48,519 nt of DNA from Desulfococcaceae bacterium HSG9 (GTDB lineage: Bacteria > Desulfobacterota > Desulfobacteria > Desulfobacterales > JAUCGF01), in the NCBI GenBank assembly GCA_030378005.1, contig JAUCGF010000114.1, positions 1-48,519 of the forward strand, written 5' to 3'. The notes under the pieces were generated by a model. The model worked only from the letters and a program-made list of their open reading frames with translations, was not told the origin of the DNA and did no database searches. The stretch's first letter is position 1. Each line of letters opens with the position of its first letter. The position numbers and the translations under genes are program-made. Below, in pieces: positions 33,144 through 41,687 of the stretch.

Positions 33144-34011
33144 GCGCAGCCTTTGCAATCACGTTTTCAATGATAACGGATAGTCGGGGAGCTACGGCTT
33201 GAGCTACGGCAATGACTTCATCGACTTTTACCGCAACAGGCATGTCAGGATTATGAATGTTGGTGAGGATTGAAAGTGCAAGAATTTTCATGGAAGCATG
33301 TACGCCGGAGATCACTTCATGCACGGTCGAAAATCCCACAGCATCAGCGCCAATCGTTTTCAAAAAACGGATTTCCGCCGGTGTTTCCAACGAAGGCCCT
33401 GATAAACCGGCATAAACGCCTTTACGAAGATGAACATCCGTTTGTTGCGCTAATGACATCAGTGTCGGGTCGTAAGCATTTAACATATCGGGAAATCTTA
33501 CGCCCCAACTATCTTCATTCTGTCCGATGAGCGGATTTGAACCGGTAAGATTGATATGATCGGCAATAATCATAATATCACCAATGCTAAATGTTAAGTT
33601 CAAACCTCCGGCCGCATTGGTAAGGATTAAAATTTTAACCCCCAACGCCTGCATAACCCGAATCGGAAAGGTTGCCTCACGGGGTGAATAGCCCTCATAA
33701 AGATGAAAACGGCCTTGCATGGCGATTGTGGGAATATTTTGTATGGTGCCAATCAACAGACGGCCATGATGACTTTGAACCGTTGACTCAGGAAAATTAG
33801 GAATATCCTGATATGCAAACGACGTCTGAATAGCCATCGCACCGATACTTTCACCAAGCCCTGTTCCGGTTAAAATGCCAATGCGCGGTCGGTCATGTAA
33901 ATATGATTGCAAATATTTTTTTGTTTCATTAACTTTTTGGGTGTATCGTTTCCCATACTTTTTATTGATTAAAGTATTGGTTCCCGGTTTTAGTTTGGAT
34001 CCGTTTACCAT
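33097..34011 (-). CDS. Purine nucleoside phosphorylase, class I
   Basis: Trimeric-type PNP cleaves inosine and guanosine with phosphate. Visible motifs are GTGLGES, SHHGRLLIG, GRFHLYEGYS, LTNAAGGLN and GPSLETPAEIRFL. A C-terminal GFSTVHEV stands where the family has GMSTVPEV, followed by ILTN. The 304-residue reading frame has about 25 extra N-terminal residues before ETKKYLQ, and no Shine-Dalgarno, so the true start may be internal. It converges with apt and overlaps it by 47 nt. A bidirectional terminator lies on its upstream side. Confidence 0.85.
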   Translation of the reverse strand: MVNGSKLKPGTNTLINKKYGKRYTQKVNETKKYLQSYLHDRPRIGILTGTGLGESIGAMAIQTSFAYQDIPNFPESTVQSHHGRLLIGTIQNIPTIAMQGRFHLYEGYSPREATFPIRVMQALGVKILILTNAAGGLNLTFSIGDIMIIADHINLTGSNPLIGQNEDSWGVRFPDMLNAYDPTLMSLAQQTDVHLRKGVYAGLSGPSLETPAEIRFLKTIGADAVGFSTVHEVISGVHASMKILALSILTNIHNPDMPVAVKVDEVIAVAQAVAPRLSVIIENVIAKAAPILLQTSPSNKPSAL

Positions 34012-34098
34012 GTTTTTATGTCCAATATATGTTCGCTTTTGATAAGATTGTTTTTTCTTCTCCCAATAAGACTCTACCTCTAAGAATGTCCCAAGTAT

Positions 34099-34136
34099 AA
34101 AAAAAAGGAGCTAATTAAGAATTAGCTCCTTTTTTA
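34099..34136 (-). terminator. Bidirectional intrinsic terminator downstream of the dsr operon
   Basis: A perfect 10-bp stem (GGAGCTAATT/AATTAGCTCC) with a 3-nt loop is flanked by an A-run at 34099-34106 and a T-run at 34130-34136. On the minus strand it ends transcription after dsrP, about 50 nt past the stop codon, and shields the PNP gene. Confidence 0.9.
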
Positions 34137-34182
34137 TTACAAAATATTTTCCCTATTATCTTTCAGGGAGTTGAAACCGAAT

Positions 34183-35340
34183 TTAAGCGGCAACCTCTTC
34201 TTTAACGGTAGTCGCTATTTTAAATAACGCGGTCAACACTAAGAAACCGACGCCATACACGCCAATGGTAATCAGAATTTCAGGAAATGTCGGCATGTAC
34301 TCGTTGACATGATGCAACGGAGACGGAACAAAACCACCGGAAATCATGCCCATGCCTTTGTCAATCCAGGTTCCCAGAAAAACACATACGCAGGCAACGG
34401 CCAGAACAGTTTCATTTTGGCGCGTAACCGGAACAATCAGAAGCAAAATCGCCACAGCCATAAGTACCATTGAAGTCCACATCCAGGGTACCAACGCACT
34501 TTTGCCATGTAATCCGGCAAACAGATAGGTCAGATGATCAGTGTGTTCGGGAATATTGCTGTAAAAGGCAACAAAAACCTCACATAATAAGAAAAATACA
34601 TTGAGGATGATCGCGTAAGTTACGATCTTGGCGAGGCTCTGAATTTGCTCCCGTCCCGGATCGAATTTCGTAATATTGCGAATCAGCAGACATAAAAGGA
34701 TTAAAAAGGATGGCCCCGCTGCAAAAGCGGATGCCAGAAAGCGCGGTGCCAAAATGGCGGTCAGCCAGAAACCGCGTCCCGGAAGACCGCAGTACAGATA
34801 CGCTGTAACAGTGTGAATTCCAACCGCCCAAGGGATGGATAAATAAATAAGCGGTTTTAACCATTTTTGTGGCGGCACGCCATTTCTTTCAGCTTGCAAA
34901 ACATTCCAGCCCACAATAATATTTAAGAACAAATAACCGTTTAAGACAATCATATCCCAAAATAATATGGAAGTGGGGGTCGGATAGAGCAAAACGTTCA
35001 ATGCGCGTATCGGCTGGCCAAGATCAACAATGATGAAAAGCAGACACATGGTGACAGCCGAAATCGCCAAAAACTCACCCAAAATGGTAATACGGCCAAA
35101 CGCCTTATAGTTGTGTATATAATAAGGCAACACAACCATAACACCTCCGGCGGCCACACCGACTAAAAAAGTAAAATTGGCGATATAAAATCCCCACGAA
35201 ACATCCCGGCTCATCCCGGTGATACCCAGTCCGAAATCAAACTGATAAAGATAGCATGCGAATCCTACACCGATAAGCGCTAAAAGAGCGGCAATCCATG
35301 TATAATACCGTTTGCTTCCTTGCAGTGCCAGTTCAAGCAT
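34183..35340 (-). CDS. dsrP: DsrP, membrane quinone-interacting subunit of DsrMKJOP
   Basis: DsrP is the NrfD/PsrC-type membrane protein of the sulfite-reduction electron transfer complex, probably exchanging electrons with menaquinol. The 385-residue protein has about ten hydrophobic segments. Typical NrfD features are WGFYIANFTFLVGVAAGG and LDLGQP-like VDLGQPIRALN, with TWIDKGMGMISGGFVPSP later. It is last in the order dsrM-K-J-O-P. A terminator lies 47 nt past the stop. The gene is 69 nt after dsrO. Confidence 0.95.
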   Translation of the reverse strand: MLELALQGSKRYYTWIAALLALIGVGFACYLYQFDFGLGITGMSRDVSWGFYIANFTFLVGVAAGGVMVVLPYYIHNYKAFGRITILGEFLAISAVTMCLLFIIVDLGQPIRALNVLLYPTPTSILFWDMIVLNGYLFLNIIVGWNVLQAERNGVPPQKWLKPLIYLSIPWAVGIHTVTAYLYCGLPGRGFWLTAILAPRFLASAFAAGPSFLILLCLLIRNITKFDPGREQIQSLAKIVTYAIILNVFFLLCEVFVAFYSNIPEHTDHLTYLFAGLHGKSALVPWMWTSMVLMAVAILLLIVPVTRQNETVLAVACVCVFLGTWIDKGMGMISGGFVPSPLHHVNEYMPTFPEILITIGVYGVGFLVLTALFKIATTVKEEVAA

Positions 35341-35409
35341 AACTACACCTCATAATTAATTAGCAATCGGGTTGACATTGTTTTCCCTGTCAACCCAATA
35401 TGTTATTGA

Positions 35410-36204
35410 TCAAACAATGTAAAAAACCATCGGGCCGGTGCCCAATCCCTGTTTCCGTCGGATAGTGAAGTTTTTATTCAACACTTTCCTGACTTCAGAA
35501 GCAGGGTCATCAACGTTTCCAAAAATGAGCGCGCCTCCCGACGCTTCTACACAGGCTGGTTGTTTGCCCACAGCTAACCTTTCGGCGCAAAAATTACATT
35601 TTTCCACCACGCCTTTGGAGCGCGTTGGAAAATCAGGATTTTGCTCAGTAATAAACTGTCGCGGATCCCGGAAATTAAAGCTGCGCGAACCATAGGGGCA
35701 GGCCGCCATACAGAAACGGCAACCGATGCAACGATGGAAATCCATCAAAACGATGCCATCGTCCCGCTGAAACGTTGCTTTAGTGGGACAGGCGCGTACA
35801 CAAGGCGGATTTTCACAATGATTGCATAGAACCAAAAAAGGATTATGCTTTACATGCTCAGGTAGGAAGGTATCCTCTTTGCCCGGGAACGCATGTTTGA
35901 ACTCTTCTCCCCAAATCCATTTAATTTCCCACCGCTCATTTTCGATATGGGGAACATTATGAAGTTTGTTGCATGCTTCGATAATAGGCTCAAGCGCCTC
36001 TTTGGTCTGAAGCTTATGCGTATTAATAACTAACGCCCAACGTTTGCCGGTCAAAGCCTTTTTATTGGACGCTTTTTCCGGAGTCGCCGTGGCGGCATGT
36101 TCATCAGCATCAGCAGTGGCGAAGGCATCGAGAACCGGTTTGGCGCTCAGTCCCACTGCCGAAACTCCGGCTATCTTTAGGAAGTTTCTCCGACTGCTTT
36201 TCAT
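35410..36204 (-). CDS. dsrO: DsrO, periplasmic iron-sulfur subunit
   Basis: Twin-arginine signal (SSRRNFLKIAGVSAVGLSA) followed by a four-cluster ferredoxin domain: CNHCENPPCVRACPTKAT, CIGCRFCMAACPYGS and CNFCAERLAVGKQPACVEA. DsrO passes electrons between DsrJ and DsrP on the periplasmic side. I choose ATG 36204, 8 nt after GGAG, giving 264 residues; a GTG at 36207 is possible. It overlaps the dsrJ stop region. Confidence 0.95.
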   Translation of the reverse strand: MKSSRRNFLKIAGVSAVGLSAKPVLDAFATADADEHAATATPEKASNKKALTGKRWALVINTHKLQTKEALEPIIEACNKLHNVPHIENERWEIKWIWGEEFKHAFPGKEDTFLPEHVKHNPFLVLCNHCENPPCVRACPTKATFQRDDGIVLMDFHRCIGCRFCMAACPYGSRSFNFRDPRQFITEQNPDFPTRSKGVVEKCNFCAERLAVGKQPACVEASGGALIFGNVDDPASEVRKVLNKNFTIRRKQGLGTGPMVFYIV

Positions 36205-36599
36205 CACTTCTTCTCCTTTGGGTCAATGTGGCAATCCCAGCAATACGGATTGACGGATGCGTAGTTATGGCATTTATCACAAAAATCAGCTTTGCTGACG
36301 TGGCAACCTATACATGAATTTTCGCCTGTGGAAAGACTCATGTTAAACTGCTTGCCGTCAGGGTTGGTGTATGTTCGCTCACCGGTACGTACAACCGTAT
36401 CACGCCATACATCAAGCAGTTGCATGTGTTCCGCAACCATATACTCTTTGGATCGCACACATGTTTTGGCGGCTTTGGCTTTGGCAGACAATTCCGGTTC
36501 GGGCGCAGACGTAGCACTTACCAGATTATACCAAATCGGCAAAGTGAACAGAAATAAAAATATAGCCAAACCTGTGATAATCTTTTTTTTATCATTCAT
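36204..36599 (-). CDS. dsrJ: DsrJ, periplasmic triheme cytochrome c
   Basis: A 131-residue protein with an uncleaved-type hydrophobic anchor (about residues 8-25) and three CxxCH heme motifs: CIGCH, CDKCH and CWDCH. DsrJ is an unusual cytochrome, with one heme reported to have Cys/His ligation in relatives. GGAGG lies 7 nt before ATG 36599, which overlaps the dsrK stop region; an ATG 72 nt upstream would only read through dsrK sequence. Its end overlaps dsrO. Confidence 0.95.
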   Translation of the reverse strand: MNDKKKIITGLAIFLFLFTLPIWYNLVSATSAPEPELSAKAKAAKTCVRSKEYMVAEHMQLLDVWRDTVVRTGERTYTNPDGKQFNMSLSTGENSCIGCHVSKADFCDKCHNYASVNPYCWDCHIDPKEKK

Positions 36600-38226
36600 C
36601 AGCATCATCCTCCGTTTCCGGCAGATCTTCTCCGCGCAGGTCTGTGGTTCTTTCATTTTCGCCCGGCACAATCAGCGCGTTGGCAACCAATTCATGCAGT
36701 CCGGTAACGTCAACTTCAGGAACCCAGTATTCCATCAAAGGGGGAAGTGCCGCACGGTCAACAGCGCAAACACACGCTAACATATTGACGCCGTGTTTTT
36801 CATGCACACTCCTCACAGCATTGGCGCGGGGCAATCCGCCGGCCATTCTGAGTTCCATATTTTCACCGGCATTCAAACCGGAACCGCTACCGCAGCAAAA
36901 CGTTTGTTCGCGAATGGTGTTGGCCGGCATTTCGTAGAAATGATTGACCACGTTGTTAATCACATAACGCGGTTCATCAAACATGCCCATACCGCGTGCC
37001 GTGTTGCAGGAATCATGATAAGTTACTTTCAAATGATCGTTGCGGCGAGGGTCTAACTCCAGTTTGTTGTGTTTGATCAAATCCGCGGTGAATTCGGCGA
37101 TATGAACCATTTTGGTGCTTTTGGCATTCTCGAATTTAGTTCCCGTGATAGGGGAGACCGGTTCTTCGAGAAAATCAGCAGGGCCATTCATGGTGTCCAT
37201 ATATTGATGAATCACTCTCCACATGTGGCCGCATTCTCCGCCCAGAATCCATTTGACGCCCAAACGTTTGGCTTCAGCGTACATTTTGGCGTTTAGCCGT
37301 TTCATAGTTTCATGGGATGTGAAAAAGCCGAAGTTGCCGCCCTCGGAAGCATAGGTACTCCAAGTGATGTCAAATCCGTATTTTTCCTTCAGATAATGGA
37401 ACAGCATCATATAGCCCATACAAGTGTAAGTGCCGGGGTCAGCGAACACATCACCGGAAGGCGTTATAAAAAGGATGTCAGCGCCTTTGCGATTAAAACT
37501 GGGTTCGAGTTCAACGCCGGTGACCTCTTCGATATCTTCCACAAAAAAGTCAAGCATATCCTTAAACGCATGGGGTTGAATGCCGAGATGGTTGCCGGTG
37601 CGGAAACAGTTGGCAACTGGTGTGGCGATCCAATCAATATTCAAACCGATCAGATTAAGCAACTCACGTCCCATAATCGTAATTTCGGCAGTATCAATAC
37701 CATAGGGGCAAAAAACGGAGCATCGACGACATTCAGTGCATTGAAATAGATAGTACCACCACTCTTTCAGCACATCTAATGTCATTTTGCGAGCGCCGGC
37801 CGCACGTCCCAAAAGTTTGCCGATTTTGGTGAAATCGTTGCGATAAACGGAGCGTAACAATTCGGCGCGCAACACCGGCATATTTTTGGGATCTCCCGTG
37901 CCGATGTAAAAGTGACATTTATCAGCGCATGCCCCGCAACGCACACAGATATCCATAAACACTTTTACCGATCTGAACCGCTCCAATCTTTCCTTAAAGC
38001 CGTTATGAATGATTTCCTGCCAGTTCTCAGGTAACTGCCAGTCATCATCCAACGGATTCCATTTCCGCGCGTTCGGCAATCCCAGATATTCGACACTCTT
38101 GGGATTGGAGGCGTAACAGTACATTCCCTTGCGTATTTCCGCGGGAGTGTCCATCCATGCCGTATCCGGAACTTTATAATCTATGTTAGCAAGAAATTCT
38201 TCTGCTTTGGGTAAATCTTCAGCCAT
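36592..38226 (-). CDS. dsrK: DsrK, HdrD-like iron-sulfur subunit
   Basis: DsrK is the cytoplasmic subunit thought to reduce the DsrC trisulfide. The 544-residue protein has two 4Fe-4S motifs (CVRCGACADKC and CTECRRCSVFCPYG). Two CCG-type domains hold the noncubane cluster: GGECGHMWR, and YHDSCNTARG with FCCGSGSGLNAG. It is similar to heterodisulfide reductase subunit D. It sits 3 nt after dsrM. The acidic C-terminal tail (about 25 residues) is typical of variable ends. Confidence 0.97.
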   Translation of the reverse strand: MAEDLPKAEEFLANIDYKVPDTAWMDTPAEIRKGMYCYASNPKSVEYLGLPNARKWNPLDDDWQLPENWQEIIHNGFKERLERFRSVKVFMDICVRCGACADKCHFYIGTGDPKNMPVLRAELLRSVYRNDFTKIGKLLGRAAGARKMTLDVLKEWWYYLFQCTECRRCSVFCPYGIDTAEITIMGRELLNLIGLNIDWIATPVANCFRTGNHLGIQPHAFKDMLDFFVEDIEEVTGVELEPSFNRKGADILFITPSGDVFADPGTYTCMGYMMLFHYLKEKYGFDITWSTYASEGGNFGFFTSHETMKRLNAKMYAEAKRLGVKWILGGECGHMWRVIHQYMDTMNGPADFLEEPVSPITGTKFENAKSTKMVHIAEFTADLIKHNKLELDPRRNDHLKVTYHDSCNTARGMGMFDEPRYVINNVVNHFYEMPANTIREQTFCCGSGSGLNAGENMELRMAGGLPRANAVRSVHEKHGVNMLACVCAVDRAALPPLMEYWVPEVDVTGLHELVANALIVPGENERTTDLRGEDLPETEDDADE

Positions 38227-38229
38227 TCA

Positions 38230-39228
38230 TCACTCCTTATCCACTGGCAATCCAGCATCTATCATTTTTTCCCTGAATTCATCTTCATACTCTTCATAAG
38301 TATGCGTATTGACGGGATAATTCCACGGATTAACGTGCCGCTGCATACGTGTGTTGTTTGCCTGGTTTCGGGTCGGACTCAGAAAGACGCCCCCAAAGTG
38401 CATCAGTTTGCTGAACGGAAAGTAGGCTAACAACGTGCTGACCAGAAAAAGATGAATATAGAAGATGCTTCCGACTGTTTCGGGAATGCAGGGTTGAAAA
38501 GTAACCAATCCCATGGCCAGTTCTTTGGCGGCAACGACATCGGTTTTAATAAAGTAGCGCATCAGAATGCCGGACAAGGCAATGCCAATGAGCAGAAACA
38601 GGGGAAAGTAGTCGGCCGCCAACGAAATATAACGCACTTGCGGCTCAAGTAATCTTCTTAAAAACAGAAAAAGCAGTGCGGCCAGTAAAACAATGCCTGA
38701 CTGAAACACCAGCGGCAGTCCGACTTGAAAAAAACTGTCTGCCTTTTCAAGCAGGGTGATAGGGAATGGCACCGGATCTGTAAAAAATCGTAAATGGCGC
38801 GTTACCGTCGTAAAAAAAGCCCAATGAAACGCAAGCGCGCCGACCCATAACCAGATTTCCCACGAATAAATCAGCTTGGCACCTTTATGCAACGCCATTT
38901 TGGTGTTGCGAAACAAAGAGCGAAACGTCAATATTTCGAGTGCCATACGCACAACAACACCGATAGTGGTTGATGGATTGTCAATTTTATTTTGCCTAAT
39001 CCAATCCAATGACTTTTGCTGGCCTGCTGTTGTGGGAATACGAAACGGTACCGCCGAATTCGCCCAACACAATATTTTGGAAATAAAGCCCCAGAGAAAG
39101 ATAACAACTGCCGCGTACGGAACAAGAATTCCGAAAACGAATTGCATCCCCGCCATTTCTACGCCGGCGTAAGCGATCAGAAAAAGGGCGATAACCAAGA
39201 TGAGGGAATATAGATACTTAAAGTTCAT
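38230..39228 (-). CDS. dsrM: DsrM, NarI-like cytochrome b subunit
   Basis: A 332-residue membrane protein with NarI-type helices and histidines for two b hemes (GALAFHWAFFTTVTRHLR and FYIHLFLVSTLL). DsrM accepts electrons from menaquinol for DsrK. The N-terminal two helices precede a soluble loop. It is the first gene of the dsrMKJOP run, preceded by a 166-nt gap holding a terminator and presumably the operon promoter. GAGGTG lies before the ATG. Confidence 0.95.
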   Translation of the reverse strand: MNFKYLYSLILVIALFLIAYAGVEMAGMQFVFGILVPYAAVVIFLWGFISKILCWANSAVPFRIPTTAGQQKSLDWIRQNKIDNPSTTIGVVVRMALEILTFRSLFRNTKMALHKGAKLIYSWEIWLWVGALAFHWAFFTTVTRHLRFFTDPVPFPITLLEKADSFFQVGLPLVFQSGIVLLAALLFLFLRRLLEPQVRYISLAADYFPLFLLIGIALSGILMRYFIKTDVVAAKELAMGLVTFQPCIPETVGSIFYIHLFLVSTLLAYFPFSKLMHFGGVFLSPTRNQANNTRMQRHVNPWNYPVNTHTYEEYEDEFREKMIDAGLPVDKE

Positions 39229-39295
39229 TTACACCTCACTTCTTCCTTTGCCAAAATCAATTTGGCTCTGTTAATTAAAATGTCTGAATTACACT

Positions 39296-39330
39296 AAAAA
39301 AGTCCGCTTGCATAACGGACACACTTTTTT
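39296..39330 (-). terminator. Putative terminator after the RsbRD-N gene
   Basis: On the minus strand, GTCCG and CGGAC pair around a 9-nt loop and are followed by six T. It lies 65 nt after the RsbRD-N stop and 68 nt before dsrM. It suggests that dsrM has its own promoter, or that readthrough is controlled. Confidence 0.5.
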
Positions 39331-39394
39331 CAAAAAGCGGCTTGAATGATCAACATACATATCGACTCGCATGGCGTCATATCGGCCTTGCATA

Positions 39395-39973
39395 TCATTT
39401 CTTTTTGCTTAACACCCCCTCCCTGTTCGTTATTGGTTGCGCCGCTTGGGCATGAATACTATATAAGGATGTATTTTTTACAAGTTTGGCACGCTCAAAA
39501 GCGTGTAATGTCCGGTTGCGCATTTCATTGGCTTTGAGATCATAAATTTTTTCCCGGCAGACCATGAAGGCGTCAAAAGCGATAAGCCCTAAGACATCGA
39601 TTTTCAGATCAAATTCATACAATTGTTGTAACAGATTTTCGTTACGGAGTTCTTTTTTCAAAATGGTGCGGATAACACGTTTCAGGGAAAAAATAAACGC
39701 GACTGCTTGGGAAGGCGCAAAGCTCTGCACAGCTCGGATGCGGACAATGGGATCAACGGAAGCGGTAAGCGCCTCCGTGTTCATCTGTCCGCATAATTCA
39801 TTAAAAAGAGGCTCTAAATTCTGCGAAAGTGCGCCGCCCACCGGATTAGCGAATTGATCGCCCTGGGTTTTCAGAAACTGGGCGACATCCGCTTTATAGC
39901 TCTGCACAGCATAATCAAACCATTTTTTAACAACCTCGGCTTTATGCTGGATTAATAATTTTGATAGCTTCAT
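39395..39973 (-). CDS. RsbRD N-terminal-domain protein adjacent to dsrM
   Basis: A 192-residue soluble helical protein matching the RsbRD N-terminal domain (globin-related sensor fold), for example LLIQHKAEVVKKWFDYAVQS, RIRAVQSFAPSQAVAFIF and IDVLGLIAFDAFMVCREKIY. The STAS domain of full RsbR proteins is absent. In many sulfate reducers such a gene lies directly before dsrMKJOP, so a regulatory or sensory link to sulfite reduction is inferred. A conserved heme or ligand cannot be confirmed. Confidence 0.85.
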   Translation of the reverse strand: MKLSKLLIQHKAEVVKKWFDYAVQSYKADVAQFLKTQGDQFANPVGGALSQNLEPLFNELCGQMNTEALTASVDPIVRIRAVQSFAPSQAVAFIFSLKRVIRTILKKELRNENLLQQLYEFDLKIDVLGLIAFDAFMVCREKIYDLKANEMRNRTLHAFERAKLVKNTSLYSIHAQAAQPITNREGVLSKKK

Positions 39974-40611
39974 AATAACATAAATAAGAATTTATACACC
40001 TGATGAATAAATTCCGGCCACCTCAGCCGCCTGATGTATAGTATTCTTTATTCTAAATGGAAATACACATAAAACTAAAAATGCCCTATAATCTGATTAT
40101 GTATTAATGTCAAGATTAAATCGACTCAGGGCAATTGCATGAAAATCAGGCATGAATTTTGATTGATAATGAATTTTATATGTTACTTTCGGCACCATCA
40201 AGCTTAACGAATCCGAATTATAAAATAACTATTCATAATCTATTGTATTTATGTAGGATTAAAATTTCATGCAATTGCCCTGTTATATCGGTAATCCGAT
40301 TAGCGAGATCGTGGCATAACGATCAAGATTAAGCAAATGAAAAAAATAAAATCTGCTTTTTCATCAATCAAAAGGGTTGACATTGATTTGACCTACTGTT
40401 AAACGGGAAGCGAATATGGTTGTTTGCAGGAAAATATCTAAACAAAATCGTTTGTGTTTTTTAACGCGTGAAATTGATTTTTCCCTTTACTTTTTGATAT
40501 TTTTGTGTATTGATGTATTTAAAAAGTACTTTAGGTTGGTTAGAACTTAATTTTTAATTAAGATAATTAAAATTTTCAAAATTAACTTTTTCAAATAAAG
40601 GCGGGTACTTT
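39974..40611. other. Intergenic region between dsr cluster and outer-membrane genes
   Basis: About 640 nt without an open frame of interest. It holds the ISAs1-end MITE (40127-40282) and a possible promoter -35, TTGACA at 40377-40382, without a convincing -10. Confidence 0.5.
40127..40282. mobile_element. MITE with ISAs1-type terminal inverted repeats
   Basis: Perfect 18-nt terminal inverted repeats, CAGGGCAATTGCATGAAA (40127-40144) and its complement (40265-40282), flank about 120 nt of non-coding DNA. The same terminus (one G shorter) adjoins an ISAs1-family transposase tail at 44881-45054. The element is thus probably mobilised in trans by that IS family. No clear target duplication flanks it. 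Confidence 0.8.
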
Positions 40612-41508
40612 ATGAAAAGTGCTATCAAAATTATTTTCATAGCGATAGGTTTTGTTGGAATTCTGACCGGATTCGTTATTGCAGCGGAAAACGAGTATCC
40701 CAGCGGCATAGAGGGAATTAAAGCGGCATCTGTGCCACCGCCTGGTTTTTACTACAAGATGTATAATGTCCTTTATAATGCGGATACAATGACCGATCAA
40801 AATGGGAATGAATCGAATATAGATTTCGACTTAACTCTCTTTGTTAATGCACATAGATTTCTTTGGGTTTCAAAATCGAAAATCTTAGGAGGAAATTATG
40901 CTGCTGATGTGATTGTTCCCGCTTTAAATGTTGACCTTCAAATAGGGGCAGCGGGTGTGGATGACAGCAAATTCGGTATTGGAGATATTTGTATCGAACC
41001 ATTCGTGCTTGCCTGGCATGGCTCCCGATATGATGCGGCATCAGCTCTTGCTGTTTATGCTCCTACGGGTGAATATGACAAAACTGAACCGGCATCTATC
41101 GGGAAGGATATGTGGACATTTATGGCGACTCTCGGTGGAACTTATTACTTTGATCAGGCAAAGACTTGGTCTGCTTCAATCCTTGGCAGGTATGAGATTC
41201 ATGGAGAAAAAAATGATTTGGATTGGGACCCGGGTGATGATTTTCATTTTGAATGGGGCATCGGCAAAACAATCGGAAAGATATGGGATGTCGGGCTGAC
41301 CGGATATTGCCAATGGCAAGTGACCGATGACACCGGACAAGATAAACAAAGAATAGACAAAGATCAAGTATATGCAATCGGCCCTGAAATGAGTGTTTTT
41401 ATTCCACCATTTAAGCTATTTGTCTCCCTTAGAAGCCAGTGGGAATTCGAGGCTAAAGAACGTTCCGAAGGCAATTTCACAACACTGACGTTTACAAAGA
41501 TTTTTTAA
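40612..41508 (+). CDS. Outer-membrane protein, MetA-pathway-of-phenol-degradation family
   Basis: A 298-residue exported protein with signal peptide (1-24, cleaved near IAA-EN). Its N-terminal ENEYPSGIEGIKAASVPPPGFYY matches the Phenol_MetA_deg family opening. The rest is amphipathic beta strands ending in aromatic FTKIF, typical of an outer-membrane barrel. The family is linked to uptake of hydrophobic compounds, but function is seldom proven. It precedes a second barrel gene by 180 nt. GGCGGG provides a plausible ribosome site. Confidence 0.78.
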   Translation: MKSAIKIIFIAIGFVGILTGFVIAAENEYPSGIEGIKAASVPPPGFYYKMYNVLYNADTMTDQNGNESNIDFDLTLFVNAHRFLWVSKSKILGGNYAADVIVPALNVDLQIGAAGVDDSKFGIGDICIEPFVLAWHGSRYDAASALAVYAPTGEYDKTEPASIGKDMWTFMATLGGTYYFDQAKTWSASILGRYEIHGEKNDLDWDPGDDFHFEWGIGKTIGKIWDVGLTGYCQWQVTDDTGQDKQRIDKDQVYAIGPEMSVFIPPFKLFVSLRSQWEFEAKERSEGNFTTLTFTKIF

Positions 41509-41687
41509 TTATTATATTGGCAAGTAAAAGATGCCATTTTATGAAGTAACCCTTTGAGGAAAATCAGAAAGGAGGTGGTTGGCGGAAATAGCTTTTTAAG
41601 AAGTGAGTAGTTAGGTTTTTGTAAGTGTTTTATTAGGTTAAGCATTAAATTATTTTAGGTTAAATTTAAATTTGAAGGAGAAAAATT

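Noticed and set aside
40377..40404. A promoter for the outer-membrane protein gene
   Set aside because: The -35 TTGACA is perfect but no convincing -10 lies at 16-18 nt, and it is 200 nt from the gene.
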